DNA of 64,000 nt from Mangrovimonas spongiae (GTDB lineage: Bacteria; Bacteroidota; Bacteroidia; Flavobacteriales; Flavobacteriaceae): contig NZ_RWBG01000001.1 of the NCBI RefSeq assembly GCF_003944795.1, positions 372,001 through 436,000 of the forward strand, written 5' to 3'. The notes beneath the pieces were generated by a model, which searched no databases, was not told the DNA's origin, and saw only the letters and a program-made list of their open reading frames with translations. A program made the translations under genes and the position numbers. This document shows, piece by piece, positions 1 through 8,108 of this stretch (its first letter is position 1; the number at the start of each line of letters is the position of its first letter).

Positions 1-1207
1 TCATGTTTTCTCCTTCGGCCAACATTTCATCATAAGCTTGATTTCTAAAGTTTAATGTCCAGTTAAATGATGGTGAGTTGTTATAGACTAACTTGGCCTT
101 TGGCACAACCGCTTTAACTCGATTTACCATGTGAGCTATTTGTTTAATATCTGGTGTTGGGGTTTCAATCCAAAGTAAATCGGCGCCATGTTGCAGGCTT
201 GTAATACAGTCTAACACCACACGATCTATATTAGACCCTTCTTTAAATTTATAAAGCCCATTTTCTAATCGAATAGGGCGAGCCAATTTACCCTCTCGTT
301 TAAGAAGCACATCATTTTCTTTTGCGTCTTTTATAGTAATTTCTTCAGCCTCTACAAACGCCAGATATTGTGACGCTAAGTCGCCAGGAGTTTGACTTAC
401 GGGTAATTTTTGGGTTAACCCTGCACCTTCCGAATCTGTTCTGGCAACGATAATACCGTCATCTATTCCTAGCTCTAAAAAAGCATACCTAATGGCGTTT
501 AGTTTGGCTATAAAATCTTCATGCGGCACAGTTACTTTGCCATCTTGATGGCCGCATTGTTTAGCATCTGAGACTTGGTTTTCAATTTGAATAGCACAAG
601 CACCTGCTTGAATCATTTGTTTGGCAAGTAAATAGGTGGCTTCTTCGTTGCCAAAACCTGCATCAATATCAGCAATAATTGGGACTATATGTGTTTCAAA
701 ATTATCAATGTCTTTTTGAACATCCTCGCCGTTGTCTAATCGTCTAAATAAATCGTTTAGCTCAATGGCATCAGCTTGGCGTAAGAAGTCATATATTTCT
801 TTAATTAAAGCAGGAACTGCTGTTTTTTCGTGCATAGATTGATCTGGTAATGGGCCAAATTCCGAACGTAACGCGGCAACCATCCACCCAGATAAATAAA
901 GGTATTTTTTATTAGTCGTTTTATGGTGTTTTTTGACGGCAATCATTTTTTGCTGTGCTACAAAACCATGCCAACAACCAAGGGATTGAGTATATTTTGA
1001 AGGGTTGGTATCGTATTCGGCCATATCTTTTCTCATGATAGCGGCGGTGTATTTTGCAATGTCAAGCCCTGTTTTAAAACGGTTTTGAGTGGCCATTCTG
1101 GCGGCGTTTTCTGGGTTAATAGTATTCCAGGTTTTGCCGTGCTTTTCTTTAAGAGTTTTTACTGTTTGTAATGCAGATTGGTAATTGCTTTGTGCTAAAT
1201 TTTTCAT
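1..1207 (-). CDS. aceA: Isocitrate lyase, 3' end cut by window edge
   Basis: Cleaves isocitrate to glyoxylate and succinate, the first step of the glyoxylate shunt. About 402 codons are visible and the stop lies outside the window; the long isocitrate lyases it resembles have roughly 530 residues, so about a quarter is missing. The active-site loop reads AKQCGHQDGKV with the catalytic Cys at residue 218, the variant of the KKCGH signature found in the long subfamily. The ATG at 1205-1207 is the only sensible start. It lies 74 bases downstream of aceB on the same strand, so aceB-aceA is probably one transcript with a hairpin between the genes. Assignment is firm. Confidence 0.95.
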   Translation of the reverse strand, partial: MKNLAQSNYQSALQTVKTLKEKHGKTWNTINPENAARMATQNRFKTGLDIAKYTAAIMRKDMAEYDTNPSKYTQSLGCWHGFVAQQKMIAVKKHHKTTNKKYLYLSGWMVAALRSEFGPLPDQSMHEKTAVPALIKEIYDFLRQADAIELNDLFRRLDNGEDVQKDIDNFETHIVPIIADIDAGFGNEEATYLLAKQMIQAGACAIQIENQVSDAKQCGHQDGKVTVPHEDFIAKLNAIRYAFLELGIDDGIIVARTDSEGAGLTQKLPVSQTPGDLASQYLAFVEAEEITIKDAKENDVLLKREGKLARPIRLENGLYKFKEGSNIDRVVLDCITSLQHGADLLWIETPTPDIKQIAHMVNRVKAVVPKAKLVYNNSPSFNWTLNFRNQAYDEMLAEGENM

Positions 1208-1242
1208 AATTTTGTAATACGTTATTTTTAATTAATAATGAG

Positions 1243-1273
1243 ATCCTGCCGATTGTTGCCGCAATCGCAGGAT
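1243..1273. promoter_or_regulatory. Intercistronic hairpin between aceB and aceA
   Basis: ATCCTGC (1243-1249) and GATTG (1251-1255) pair with CAATC (1262-1266) and GCAGGAT (1267-1273), giving a 12-bp stem with one bulged C and a six-base loop. It lies right after the aceB stop and before the aceA start. A clean poly-U tract does not follow in the direction of transcription, so mRNA processing or differential stability fits better than full termination. The CCTGC/GCAGG type of stem resembles repetitive hairpins seen between genes in flavobacteria. Confidence 0.5.
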
Positions 1274-1281
1274 TGCTTTTT

Positions 1282-2880
1282 TTAGATATGTTTGTAAGCA
1301 GGAGTGGTGAGAAATTCTTCAAACTCTTCTGCAGTAACGAGATTGTTAAATAGGTCTATAGCTAATTTAAATTTGGTGTTTTTGATGTTGCTATTGCTAA
1401 CTTCTGTTATAATTTTTTCAACTTCATCATCCAATAATGTTTGGTAAAGGTTCTTTGTAAAAATCCTACCGTCTTCAAGTTTTACCTCGTTTTTTAACCA
1501 TTGCCATACTTGTGTTCTAGAAATTTCGGCAGTTGCGGCATCTTCCATTAAATTATATAATGCTACAGCGCCAAAACCACGTAACCACGCTTCTAAGTAA
1601 AGAATACCTACGTTAATATTTTTTCTAATTCCAGCCTCTGTAATGGTGCCTTTAGGTTGTTCTACTAAATTGGCTTCGGTAATTATTAGGTCTTCTTTTT
1701 TTATGTGTATTTGATTTGCTGTTGGCATGTGTTTGTTAAATTCATCTATGGCAATTTTCACCAAAGCAGGATGTGCAACCCATGTACCATCATGTCCATT
1801 TTTAACTTCCCGTTCTTTATCTTTTCGTACTTTTTCTAAAGCTTGGGCATTGGCATTTTCGTTATTTTTAATAGGGATTTGCGCTGCCATACCACCAATC
1901 GCTAATATGCCACGTTTATGGCATTTTTGAATCACCAATTTTGAATAGGCATCCATAAATGGCGATGTCATGGTTACTTGGTCTCTATTTGGAACGATAA
2001 AATTTTGGTGATTTCTAAACTTCTTTATGTATGAAAAAATATAATCCCATCGGCCGCAATTTAAGCCTACAATATGTTCTTTAAGCTCGTAGATAATTTC
2101 GTCTAATTGAAAGCTTGCTGTTATAGTCTCGATAAGCACTGTAGCTTTAAAAGTGCCTTGTGGAATATTTAAATAATTTTCTGAAAAAGTAAAAACATCA
2201 TTCCACCAACGAGCTTCTAAATAGTGCTCTAATTTAGGTAAGTAGAAATATGGTGCTGTGCCATTTTTTAGCATAGTTTTAGTATTATGAAATACATAAA
2301 GACCAAAATCTACTAAGCTTCCAGAAAGTTCTTTATCATCACATAGCAAGTGTTTTTCGTTTAAATGTAATCCACGTGGTCTTACTAAAAGTACAGCTGT
2401 TTCTCGTTTTAATGAATACGTTTTATCACGTGAAGCATCTGTTAAGCTAATGGTTTTTTGGTTCGCATCAATTAAATTTTGTTGTCCTTGCATGCAATTA
2501 TCCCAAGTTGGAGAATTACTGTCCTCTAAATCGGCCATAAAGGTTTTGGCGCCAGAATTTAAAGCATTGATTATCATTTTTCTGTCCACAGGACCTGTAA
2601 TTTCAACTCTTCTGTCTTGAAGGTCTTTAGGAATTGTTCCTGCCGTCCAGTTTTGTTCCCGTATGTTCTTCGTTCCTTTTGGAAAGGAAGGAAATGCGCC
2701 AGAATCAAAATATTCTTGTTGGGTTTTGCGATTTTCAAGAAGCTCTAAACGTGTGTTGTTAAACTTTTCGTGAAGTGTTAGAATAAAATCTACAGCAGCA
2801 TCAGTTAATAGGCCAGGGTAGGTGTTTTTAACGTTAGCACTAAACTTAAGTTTAGGTTGTTTTACAAGTGTTTTTTCCAT
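1282..2880 (-). CDS. aceB: Malate synthase A
   Basis: Condenses glyoxylate with acetyl-CoA to malate, the second step of the glyoxylate shunt. The 532 residues match the usual length of the A isoform. The family signature EHIVGLNCGRWDYIF is at residues 268-282, the glyoxylate-binding Arg region VRPRGLHL at 166-173, and the catalytic acid region MEDAATAEISR lies near residue 450. It is the first gene of an aceB-aceA operon and is divergent from a RamB/ScfR-type regulator 124 bases away. Together with aceA it allows growth on acetate, fatty acids and other C2 sources. Assignment is firm. Confidence 0.97.
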   Translation of the reverse strand: MEKTLVKQPKLKFSANVKNTYPGLLTDAAVDFILTLHEKFNNTRLELLENRKTQQEYFDSGAFPSFPKGTKNIREQNWTAGTIPKDLQDRRVEITGPVDRKMIINALNSGAKTFMADLEDSNSPTWDNCMQGQQNLIDANQKTISLTDASRDKTYSLKRETAVLLVRPRGLHLNEKHLLCDDKELSGSLVDFGLYVFHNTKTMLKNGTAPYFYLPKLEHYLEARWWNDVFTFSENYLNIPQGTFKATVLIETITASFQLDEIIYELKEHIVGLNCGRWDYIFSYIKKFRNHQNFIVPNRDQVTMTSPFMDAYSKLVIQKCHKRGILAIGGMAAQIPIKNNENANAQALEKVRKDKEREVKNGHDGTWVAHPALVKIAIDEFNKHMPTANQIHIKKEDLIITEANLVEQPKGTITEAGIRKNINVGILYLEAWLRGFGAVALYNLMEDAATAEISRTQVWQWLKNEVKLEDGRIFTKNLYQTLLDDEVEKIITEVSNSNIKNTKFKLAIDLFNNLVTAEEFEEFLTTPAYKHI

Positions 2881-2900
2881 GACATTTAAATTTTACAAGA

Positions 2901-2931
2901 CAATATTATGATAAAGATTTTAAAAAAACAA
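2901..2931 (-). promoter_or_regulatory. Likely aceBA promoter
   Basis: Read on the minus strand, TTG (2931-2929) is followed after 20 bases by TAATATTG (2908-2901). This is a near match to the Bacteroidetes consensus TTG-N17-23-TAnnTTTG. It places transcription start about 15-20 bases before the aceB ATG. Its -33 element touches the palindrome at 2931-2944. Confidence 0.5.
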
Positions 2932-2944
2932 GCGAACGTTCGCT
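2931..2944. promoter_or_regulatory. Perfect 14-bp palindrome, candidate operator
   Basis: AGCGAACGTTCGCT is perfectly self-complementary. It abuts the -33 element of the likely aceBA promoter and lies 19 bases upstream of the -33 element of the divergent regulator gene. A second, half-like TTTCGCAAA follows at about 2973-2981. The position suits a binding site for the RamB/ScfR-type protein encoded next to it; this is inference from position and symmetry. Confidence 0.55.
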
Positions 2945-2962
2945 AAAAATGTATTTTCGCTT

Positions 2963-2995
2963 TTTGTTTTTGTTTCGCAAAATTGTTTATTTTTG
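2963..2995 (+). promoter_or_regulatory. Likely promoter of the RamB/ScfR-type regulator
   Basis: TTTG (2963-2966) is followed after 21 bases by TATTTTTG (2988-2995), a full match to the Bacteroidetes promoter consensus. Only nine bases separate it from the ATG at 3005, so the mRNA would have almost no leader. This also argues against the upstream TTG at 2993 being the start codon. Confidence 0.5.
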
Positions 2996-3004
2996 TTTTT
3001 AACT

Positions 3005-4489
3005 ATGGAACAAGACTATATAAAACTCATATTTGGGCTTAAGCTTAAACAAATTAGAACCGATAAAAATTTATCGTTGTTTGGCTTGTCTAAACTTACA
3101 GGATTATCAAAATCGTATTTAAATGAAATAGAAAAAGGAAAGAAATATCCTAAGCCAGATAAAATAGCCATCTTATCGGACAGGTTAGATGTACCTTACG
3201 ACCAATTAGTGTCTTTAAAATTAGATAAGAATTTAGCACCTGTGGGTGAAATACTTCAGTCTAAAATTTTAAAAGAAATTCCTTTCGACCTTTTTGGAAT
3301 AAAAGAAAGTAACCTGATAGATATTGTAGCCAATGCACCAGCTAAAGTGAATGCTTTTATTAGTACAATTATAGAAATCGCTAAGCATTATAATTTTAGT
3401 CGAGAAAGTTTTTTCTTAGCTTCTGTACGTTCTTTTCAAGAGGCAAATAATAATTATTTTGACGATTTAGAGCAAAAGGTTTTAAAATTCGCCAAATCAT
3501 ATCAGGTTGATTTAACACAACCCGTTTTATCAAAAGATTTGGAGGAAATACTTGTTGAAGAATACGGTTATACTATTAACGAAACGGAACTAGGTAAGCA
3601 TGAAGCCTTAGATAATTTACGCTCGGTTTTTGTGCCTAAAACTCAAACCTTGTTATTGGCAAGTGGTGTTGATGAAGCGCAACGTGCCTTTATTTTTGCC
3701 AAAGAAATAGCCTACCATTTTTTAGAGATTACAGATAGATTATTTACATTTCCGTGGATAAAATTTGACAGTTTCGATCAAGTGCTTAACAACTTTTATG
3801 CCTCGTATTTTGCAGGTGCATTGGTATTACCAAAAGAAGAATTAACGCTGAAACTGCAAGATGTTTTTGAAAAAGATACTTTTGATAAAACACAGTTTTT
3901 AAAAACAATGGAAAGCTTTAATGCCTCTCCAGAGTCTTTTTACCAAAGGCTAACCAATGTGTTACCCAAAGCGTTTAATATTAAAAACTTATTCTTTTTA
4001 AGGTTTACACACAAGGCTAATAGCAATAAATTTTATTTAAAAAAAGAACTTCATTTATCACATCAACATTCTCCACGAGCCAATGAAACTAACGAGCATT
4101 ATTGTAGACGTTGGGCGTCTTTAAAGGTTTTAAAAGATATTAGTAAAAGCAAAAAAACACATGAGTTTGATATTCAGATTTCTAATTATGTAAACGATGA
4201 TATGACCTATTTGGTTTTGTCATCGGCAACGCAAGATCCATTTAAGCCTAATCAATACCGAAGTATTACCATCGGTCTATTGCTTAATAAGCAATTAGAG
4301 CGAAAACTAAATTTTTTAAACGATAAAGCGATTAAAACGCAAGATGTAGGCGTAACTTGCGAACGTTGTGCTATTAAAGAGTGTAAGCTAAGAGAAGCTC
4401 CGCCCATAGTTTTAGATAAAATAGAGAAGAATAAAAAGATTGAAGATATTGTTAGCACGTTAAACAATGTGTTTTCAAAAGCATTGTAA
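3005..4489 (+). CDS. RamB/ScfR-type transcriptional regulator (XRE HTH plus IrrE-like domain)
   Basis: Probable regulator of C2 or short-chain fatty acid metabolism. Residues about 8-62 form an XRE helix-turn-helix (LSKLTGLSKSYLNEIEKG). The middle (about 150-310) resembles the ImmA/IrrE domain, but the metallopeptidase HExxH motif is degenerate, as is usual in this family. Near the C-terminus a four-Cys cluster (CERCAIKEC followed by KLREAPP) is the mark of the ScfR family (DUF2083). The ATG at 3005 is chosen over an in-frame TTG at 2993, which lies inside the promoter. It is divergent from aceBA; RamB, a member of this family, controls aceA and aceB in Corynebacterium. Whether this protein does so here is inferred from position. 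Confidence 0.85.
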   Translation: MEQDYIKLIFGLKLKQIRTDKNLSLFGLSKLTGLSKSYLNEIEKGKKYPKPDKIAILSDRLDVPYDQLVSLKLDKNLAPVGEILQSKILKEIPFDLFGIKESNLIDIVANAPAKVNAFISTIIEIAKHYNFSRESFFLASVRSFQEANNNYFDDLEQKVLKFAKSYQVDLTQPVLSKDLEEILVEEYGYTINETELGKHEALDNLRSVFVPKTQTLLLASGVDEAQRAFIFAKEIAYHFLEITDRLFTFPWIKFDSFDQVLNNFYASYFAGALVLPKEELTLKLQDVFEKDTFDKTQFLKTMESFNASPESFYQRLTNVLPKAFNIKNLFFLRFTHKANSNKFYLKKELHLSHQHSPRANETNEHYCRRWASLKVLKDISKSKKTHEFDIQISNYVNDDMTYLVLSSATQDPFKPNQYRSITIGLLLNKQLERKLNFLNDKAIKTQDVGVTCERCAIKECKLREAPPIVLDKIEKNKKIEDIVSTLNNVFSKAL

Positions 4490-4517
4490 ATTTTTTATTT
4501 AAAGAGGTTTTAAAATC

Positions 4518-5621
4518 TTAAAACGCAAATCGCAATTGTACACTTACTTCTTTTTTAGGTTTAATCTGCTTTGCTTTTTTTTCTGTATTAAGATTAGAAA
4601 GTGATATTCCTAGAAGTCTAACAGAGTTTTGTAGTTTTTCTTGATATAACAAATCTTTTGCGGTTTCTAAAATAATGCTTTTGTCGCTAATAAAATACGG
4701 TAAGGTTTTGCTACGAGTTTGTAGGGTGAAATCGCTATATTTTATTTTTAGGGTTACTGTTTTACCGGCGACTTTACTTTTGGTTAATCGTTTAGAAACC
4801 TCTTTGGCAATATGTTCAAGTTTTTCTAGCATAAATATTTCTGAAGACAAGTTTTCACGAAACGTGCGTTCGGCAGCTAGCGATTTTCTTATGCGATTAG
4901 GGCTTACTTCACTTGTATGAATACCGCGAACCACATGATAGTAATAACGTCCAGATTTACCAAAATGGTTATCTAAATATTCTACAGATTTGTTTTTTAA
5001 ATCCTTTCCTGTAAAAATGCCTAGTTGATACATTTTTTCGGCGGTTACTTTACCAACACCATAAAATTTTCTAATATCTAAAGCTTCCAGAAAAGGTAAA
5101 ACATCTTCAGGATTTACAGTTTTTTGTCCATTAGGTTTGTTGTAATCACTAGCTACTTTGGCTATAAATTTATTAATAGATATACCTGCTGAAGCCGTTA
5201 AGCCAACCTCTTTAAAAATGCGCTCTCTAATTTCCTTGGCGATTAATGTAGCACTTGGGTTGCCCTTTTTATTTTTGGTAACATCCAAATAAGCTTCGTC
5301 AAGCGATAAAGGCTCTACTTTATCGGTATAGTCGTAAAAAATCTTGCGAATTTTTTTTGAAATCTCTTGGTATCTGTCAAACCTTGGTTTAACAAAAATT
5401 AAATCTTCACATAAGCGTCTAGCTTTTACACCACTCATAGCGCTTCGTACACCAAATGTTCTAGCTTCGTAACTTGCAGCGCTTACCACACCACGCTTAC
5501 TGCTTCCGCCTACAGCAATGGGTTTTCCTTTTAAGTCTGGATTATCCATTTGCTCTACAGAAGCATAAAAGGCATCCATATCTACATGAATAATTTTTCT
5601 AATTGGTAAATCGCTTAACAT
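4518..5621 (-). CDS. dinB: DNA polymerase IV (Y-family translesion polymerase)
   Basis: Error-prone polymerase that copies past damaged template. The 367 residues are a normal length. The N-terminal metal-binding motif DMDAFYASVEQ (Asp14, Asp16, steric-gate Phe18) and the catalytic SLDEAYLDV (Asp108, Glu109) are intact. The little-finger domain follows, and the extreme C-terminus has VQLRFAF, a plausible clamp-binding motif. It converges with the RamB-type gene, 28 bases apart, and diverges from the CYTH gene across a 45-base gap that holds a palindrome. Assignment is firm. Confidence 0.95.
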   Translation of the reverse strand: MLSDLPIRKIIHVDMDAFYASVEQMDNPDLKGKPIAVGGSSKRGVVSAASYEARTFGVRSAMSGVKARRLCEDLIFVKPRFDRYQEISKKIRKIFYDYTDKVEPLSLDEAYLDVTKNKKGNPSATLIAKEIRERIFKEVGLTASAGISINKFIAKVASDYNKPNGQKTVNPEDVLPFLEALDIRKFYGVGKVTAEKMYQLGIFTGKDLKNKSVEYLDNHFGKSGRYYYHVVRGIHTSEVSPNRIRKSLAAERTFRENLSSEIFMLEKLEHIAKEVSKRLTKSKVAGKTVTLKIKYSDFTLQTRSKTLPYFISDKSIILETAKDLLYQEKLQNSVRLLGISLSNLNTEKKAKQIKPKKEVSVQLRFAF

Positions 5622-5632
5622 ACCGTAAATTT

Positions 5633-5647
5633 AGGCATTAAATGCCT
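5633..5647. promoter_or_regulatory. 15-bp palindrome between dinB and the CYTH gene
   Basis: AGGCATT (5633-5639) and AATGCCT (5641-5647) are perfect inverted arms around one base. They overlap the place where the dinB promoter should lie (TAAATTTA on the minus strand, just before the ATG). A role as an operator for damage control is possible but not shown. Confidence 0.35.
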
Positions 5648-5666
5648 TTTAATAATTGATTTTTTA

Positions 5667-6140
5667 ATGATTGAAATAGAACGTAAGTTTTTAGTGATTT
5701 CTAATGCGTTTAAAGCCGAAGCGACATCACAAACTAAAATAAAACAAGGGTTTTTAAATACACATCCAGAACGAACAGTAAGAGTAAGGTTGAAAGGCGA
5801 GCAAGGGTTTTTAACAGTAAAAGGAAAATCGACTAGCGATGGAACAAGCCGTTTTGAATGGGAAACCCAAGTTAGTAAAACCGAAGCCGAGAATCTTTTA
5901 AAACTTTGCGAAAAAGGCATGATTGATAAAACAAGATATGAAGTTCTTGTAGGAAATCATACGTTTGAAATAGATGTGTTTTCTGGAGAGAATGCAGGTT
6001 TAATTATTGCCGAGGTAGAACTAAATCATGTTACCGAGGTTTTTAAAAAACCGCTTTGGTTGGGAGACGAAGTCACGGGGCAATCACAATATTATAATTC
6101 GCAATTAAGTAAACGTCCATATAACACGTGGAATAAATGA
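5667..6140 (+). CDS. CYTH domain protein (triphosphatase family)
   Basis: Member of the CYTH/triphosphate tunnel metalloenzyme family, which hydrolyses inorganic triphosphate or organic triphosphates. The defining ExExK motif is at the very N-terminus (Glu3, Glu5, Lys7 in MIEIERKFLV), and the internal Arg and Lys strands (TVRVRLKGEQGFLTVKG; RFEWE) that bind phosphate are present. The 157 residues match the compact bacterial form without a CHAD domain. Which triphosphate it uses cannot be told. It is seven bases upstream of the next gene and may share its transcript. Confidence 0.88.
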   Translation: MIEIERKFLVISNAFKAEATSQTKIKQGFLNTHPERTVRVRLKGEQGFLTVKGKSTSDGTSRFEWETQVSKTEAENLLKLCEKGMIDKTRYEVLVGNHTFEIDVFSGENAGLIIAEVELNHVTEVFKKPLWLGDEVTGQSQYYNSQLSKRPYNTWNK

Positions 6141-6147
6141 TAGCACT

Positions 6148-6687
6148 ATGAAACAGTTTTTAACCATTTTTGCCTTAACATTATTTTTTACGGCCTGTAA
6201 TAATAATGAAAAAAGCACCACATTAAAAGAGGGTGCCAAAGACTCAGAAGCTATAGAAATTTCTTCAGATACTCTATTTAAAGAAGAAGTTTCGAAAAAA
6301 TCTATAGCAAAAATTAAACAGGAGTTAGAGGAATCTGGGTATCAAACTTTTGATTATGTAAATGAAAAAACAGGCGATACCATTTTAATGCAGCAGTATT
6401 TTATGGTGTTTTTAAAAAGTGGCCCTATACGTACACAAAATGAAGAAGAAGCGGCTAAGTTGCAAGAAGCGCATTTGGCGCATTTACGACGTATGTACGA
6501 AGAGGGTTATGCTGATATTTCAGGGCCTTTTGGTGACGATGGCAACATTCGAGGAATTACTATTTATAATGTGCCAACACTTAAAATGGCCGATAGTTTA
6601 GCTAATTTAGACCCTATGGTAAAATCCGGGCGTTTAGTCATAGAAGTACACCCTTGGTGGGCAGGGAAAGGGTTCCCTTTAAGGTGA
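6148..6687 (+). CDS. Lipoprotein with YCII-related domain
   Basis: The N-terminus is a lipoprotein signal (FFTAC, lipid-bearing Cys at residue 17), followed by a linker and, from about residue 70, a YCII-like ferredoxin-fold domain (YFMVFLKSGP, EAHLAHLRRMYEEGYADISG, LDPMVKSGRLVIEVHPWW). YCII proteins usually lack a secretion signal, so this one is an exported variant. Substrate unknown. It follows the CYTH gene by seven bases and its stop is three bases from the stop of the convergent transporter gene. Confidence 0.75.
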   Translation: MKQFLTIFALTLFFTACNNNEKSTTLKEGAKDSEAIEISSDTLFKEEVSKKSIAKIKQELEESGYQTFDYVNEKTGDTILMQQYFMVFLKSGPIRTQNEEEAAKLQEAHLAHLRRMYEEGYADISGPFGDDGNIRGITIYNVPTLKMADSLANLDPMVKSGRLVIEVHPWWAGKGFPLR

Positions 6688-6690
6688 TTT

Positions 6691-7602
6691 TTAAACGACT
6701 GTTAATACCCAATACCAAAACGCTAAAGTTATAAACGAAATGGGAATACCTATACTAACCATCATATTACTTAATTTAGGTTTAAGACCATAAGCACTTG
6801 CTACAATAGAAGCTGTTATCATAGGAGCCATTCCAGCTTCCATAATACAAACATTTATGGCTGTTCCAGATTGATTTAAAATAACTTTGTAAAGCACCAA
6901 TATAATTAAAGGCCACAATATTAATTGGTATGTTAATCCTAATATTAGAAAATTCCAGTGTTTGCTGCGTTTTTCTAAATTAATTTGATACCCAACAGAA
7001 ACCAAAGCAAGTGGGGAAATGGTATATGATAATTTTTCAAAAACACCATCTATAGTTTCAGGAAGTGTTTGATTTAACAAAATAAGTAAAATGCCAATAA
7101 TGAAAGCTATAAAAGGTGGAAAGCTAATTATTTGTCGCCCTATTTGTTTTAGGTTCGTTTTCCCTCTAGAGTAGGTTGTAGCAACAACAATTCCTAGTGT
7201 AGATAACATAATAAAAGAGCCTGGTAAATCTACAAGAACAAGAGTCTCTAAACCTTCTTTACCATAAAGCGCTTCAATAACAGGAATGCCTATAAATGAA
7301 GTGTTTCCCAAACCGCTAGTTAGTATTAAACAACCTGTAAGTTTTTTAGACCATCCTAGCCATTTGCCTAAGGAGGCAAACAAACCAAAGGCAATAAAAA
7401 AACCTATCCAAGCAGCCCCAATAGGATACAATAGTTTAGGAGATAATTCAATTTTAGGTAAATAGTGTAATGCCATGGCTGGCAAGGAAATGTAGATGAC
7501 AAACTTATTTAAAACTACAGGTGTTTCTTTAGGAAAGAGATTACTTTTTTTAAAAAAGAAGCCTAAAAAGAGACATGTAAAAAGTAAAATAATATTAGCC
7601 AT
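6691..7602 (-). CDS. AEC family transporter
   Basis: Integral membrane protein of the auxin efflux carrier (AEC) family, 303 residues with about ten hydrophobic segments in two repeats. Typical features are the polar breaks in helices such as LTSGLGNTSFIGIPVIEALYG (about 95-115) and VCIMEAGMAPMITASIVAS (about 250-268). Bacterial members export or import small organic acids, but the substrate cannot be read here. It is convergent with the YCII lipoprotein gene. Confidence 0.88.
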   Translation of the reverse strand: MANIILLFTCLFLGFFFKKSNLFPKETPVVLNKFVIYISLPAMALHYLPKIELSPKLLYPIGAAWIGFFIAFGLFASLGKWLGWSKKLTGCLILTSGLGNTSFIGIPVIEALYGKEGLETLVLVDLPGSFIMLSTLGIVVATTYSRGKTNLKQIGRQIISFPPFIAFIIGILLILLNQTLPETIDGVFEKLSYTISPLALVSVGYQINLEKRSKHWNFLILGLTYQLILWPLIILVLYKVILNQSGTAINVCIMEAGMAPMITASIVASAYGLKPKLSNMMVSIGIPISFITLAFWYWVLTVV

Positions 7603-7672
7603 AGTAGAAATATGGCTGTAAAGATATACCCTAAAAGTTGAACTAGCATATTAATTAAAAAAGAAATACGCA

Positions 7673-7978
7673 TTAAAACTCATATTCTCGTTCTACTTTA
7701 CAAATTTTAACACGATACCAATCATACCAGACTGCGCGTCCTCTTTGTTGTGCTAAAACATGTTCGCTGTGTTGTTTCCACTGTTTTATAGCATTAAGAG
7801 ATGCCCAATAACTTACGGTAATGCCAATATTACTTCGTACACTTTCCATACCTAAAAAACCATCTTGTTGTTTAGCTAGTATTTCCATTTTTTTAGCCAT
7901 GTTAGCATAGCCTGTTGTGTTTTTAGATTGTTTTGAAGTAAAAATCACAGCATAATAAGGTTGGCGAGGTGTTGTCAT
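7673..7978 (-). CDS. Antibiotic biosynthesis monooxygenase (ABM) domain protein
   Basis: A 101-residue ferredoxin-like ABM protein. The family pattern shows in YAVIFTSKQS, then GYANMAKKMEILAKQQDGFLG, then ITVSYWASLNAIKQWKQHSEH, the usual strand-helix-strand with the W and H near residue 70. Such proteins include small oxygenases that need no cofactor and heme-degrading enzymes; the exact reaction is unknown. It stands alone, 70 bases upstream of the AEC gene on the same strand. Confidence 0.85.
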   Translation of the reverse strand: MTTPRQPYYAVIFTSKQSKNTTGYANMAKKMEILAKQQDGFLGMESVRSNIGITVSYWASLNAIKQWKQHSEHVLAQQRGRAVWYDWYRVKICKVEREYEF

Positions 7979-8108
7979 TTAATTTTTTATTCTTAATTAA
8001 CTAAACATAAAGTTAACAAATTTTAACCCCAGAGATTGTTTAATTAAGCGACTTATTATTAGTATATTCGCAAAAATTCACATAAATAAATATAAAAAAG
8101 AGAAAAAT

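Noticed and set aside
2993-3004. TTG start for the RamB/ScfR-type regulator
   Set aside because: It falls inside the -7 element of the promoter; the ATG at 3005 gives the normal family start.
4252-4467. Minus-strand frame inside the RamB-type gene, and similar frames opposite other genes
   Set aside because: All lie wholly opposite genes with clear family motifs and have no motif or promoter of their own.
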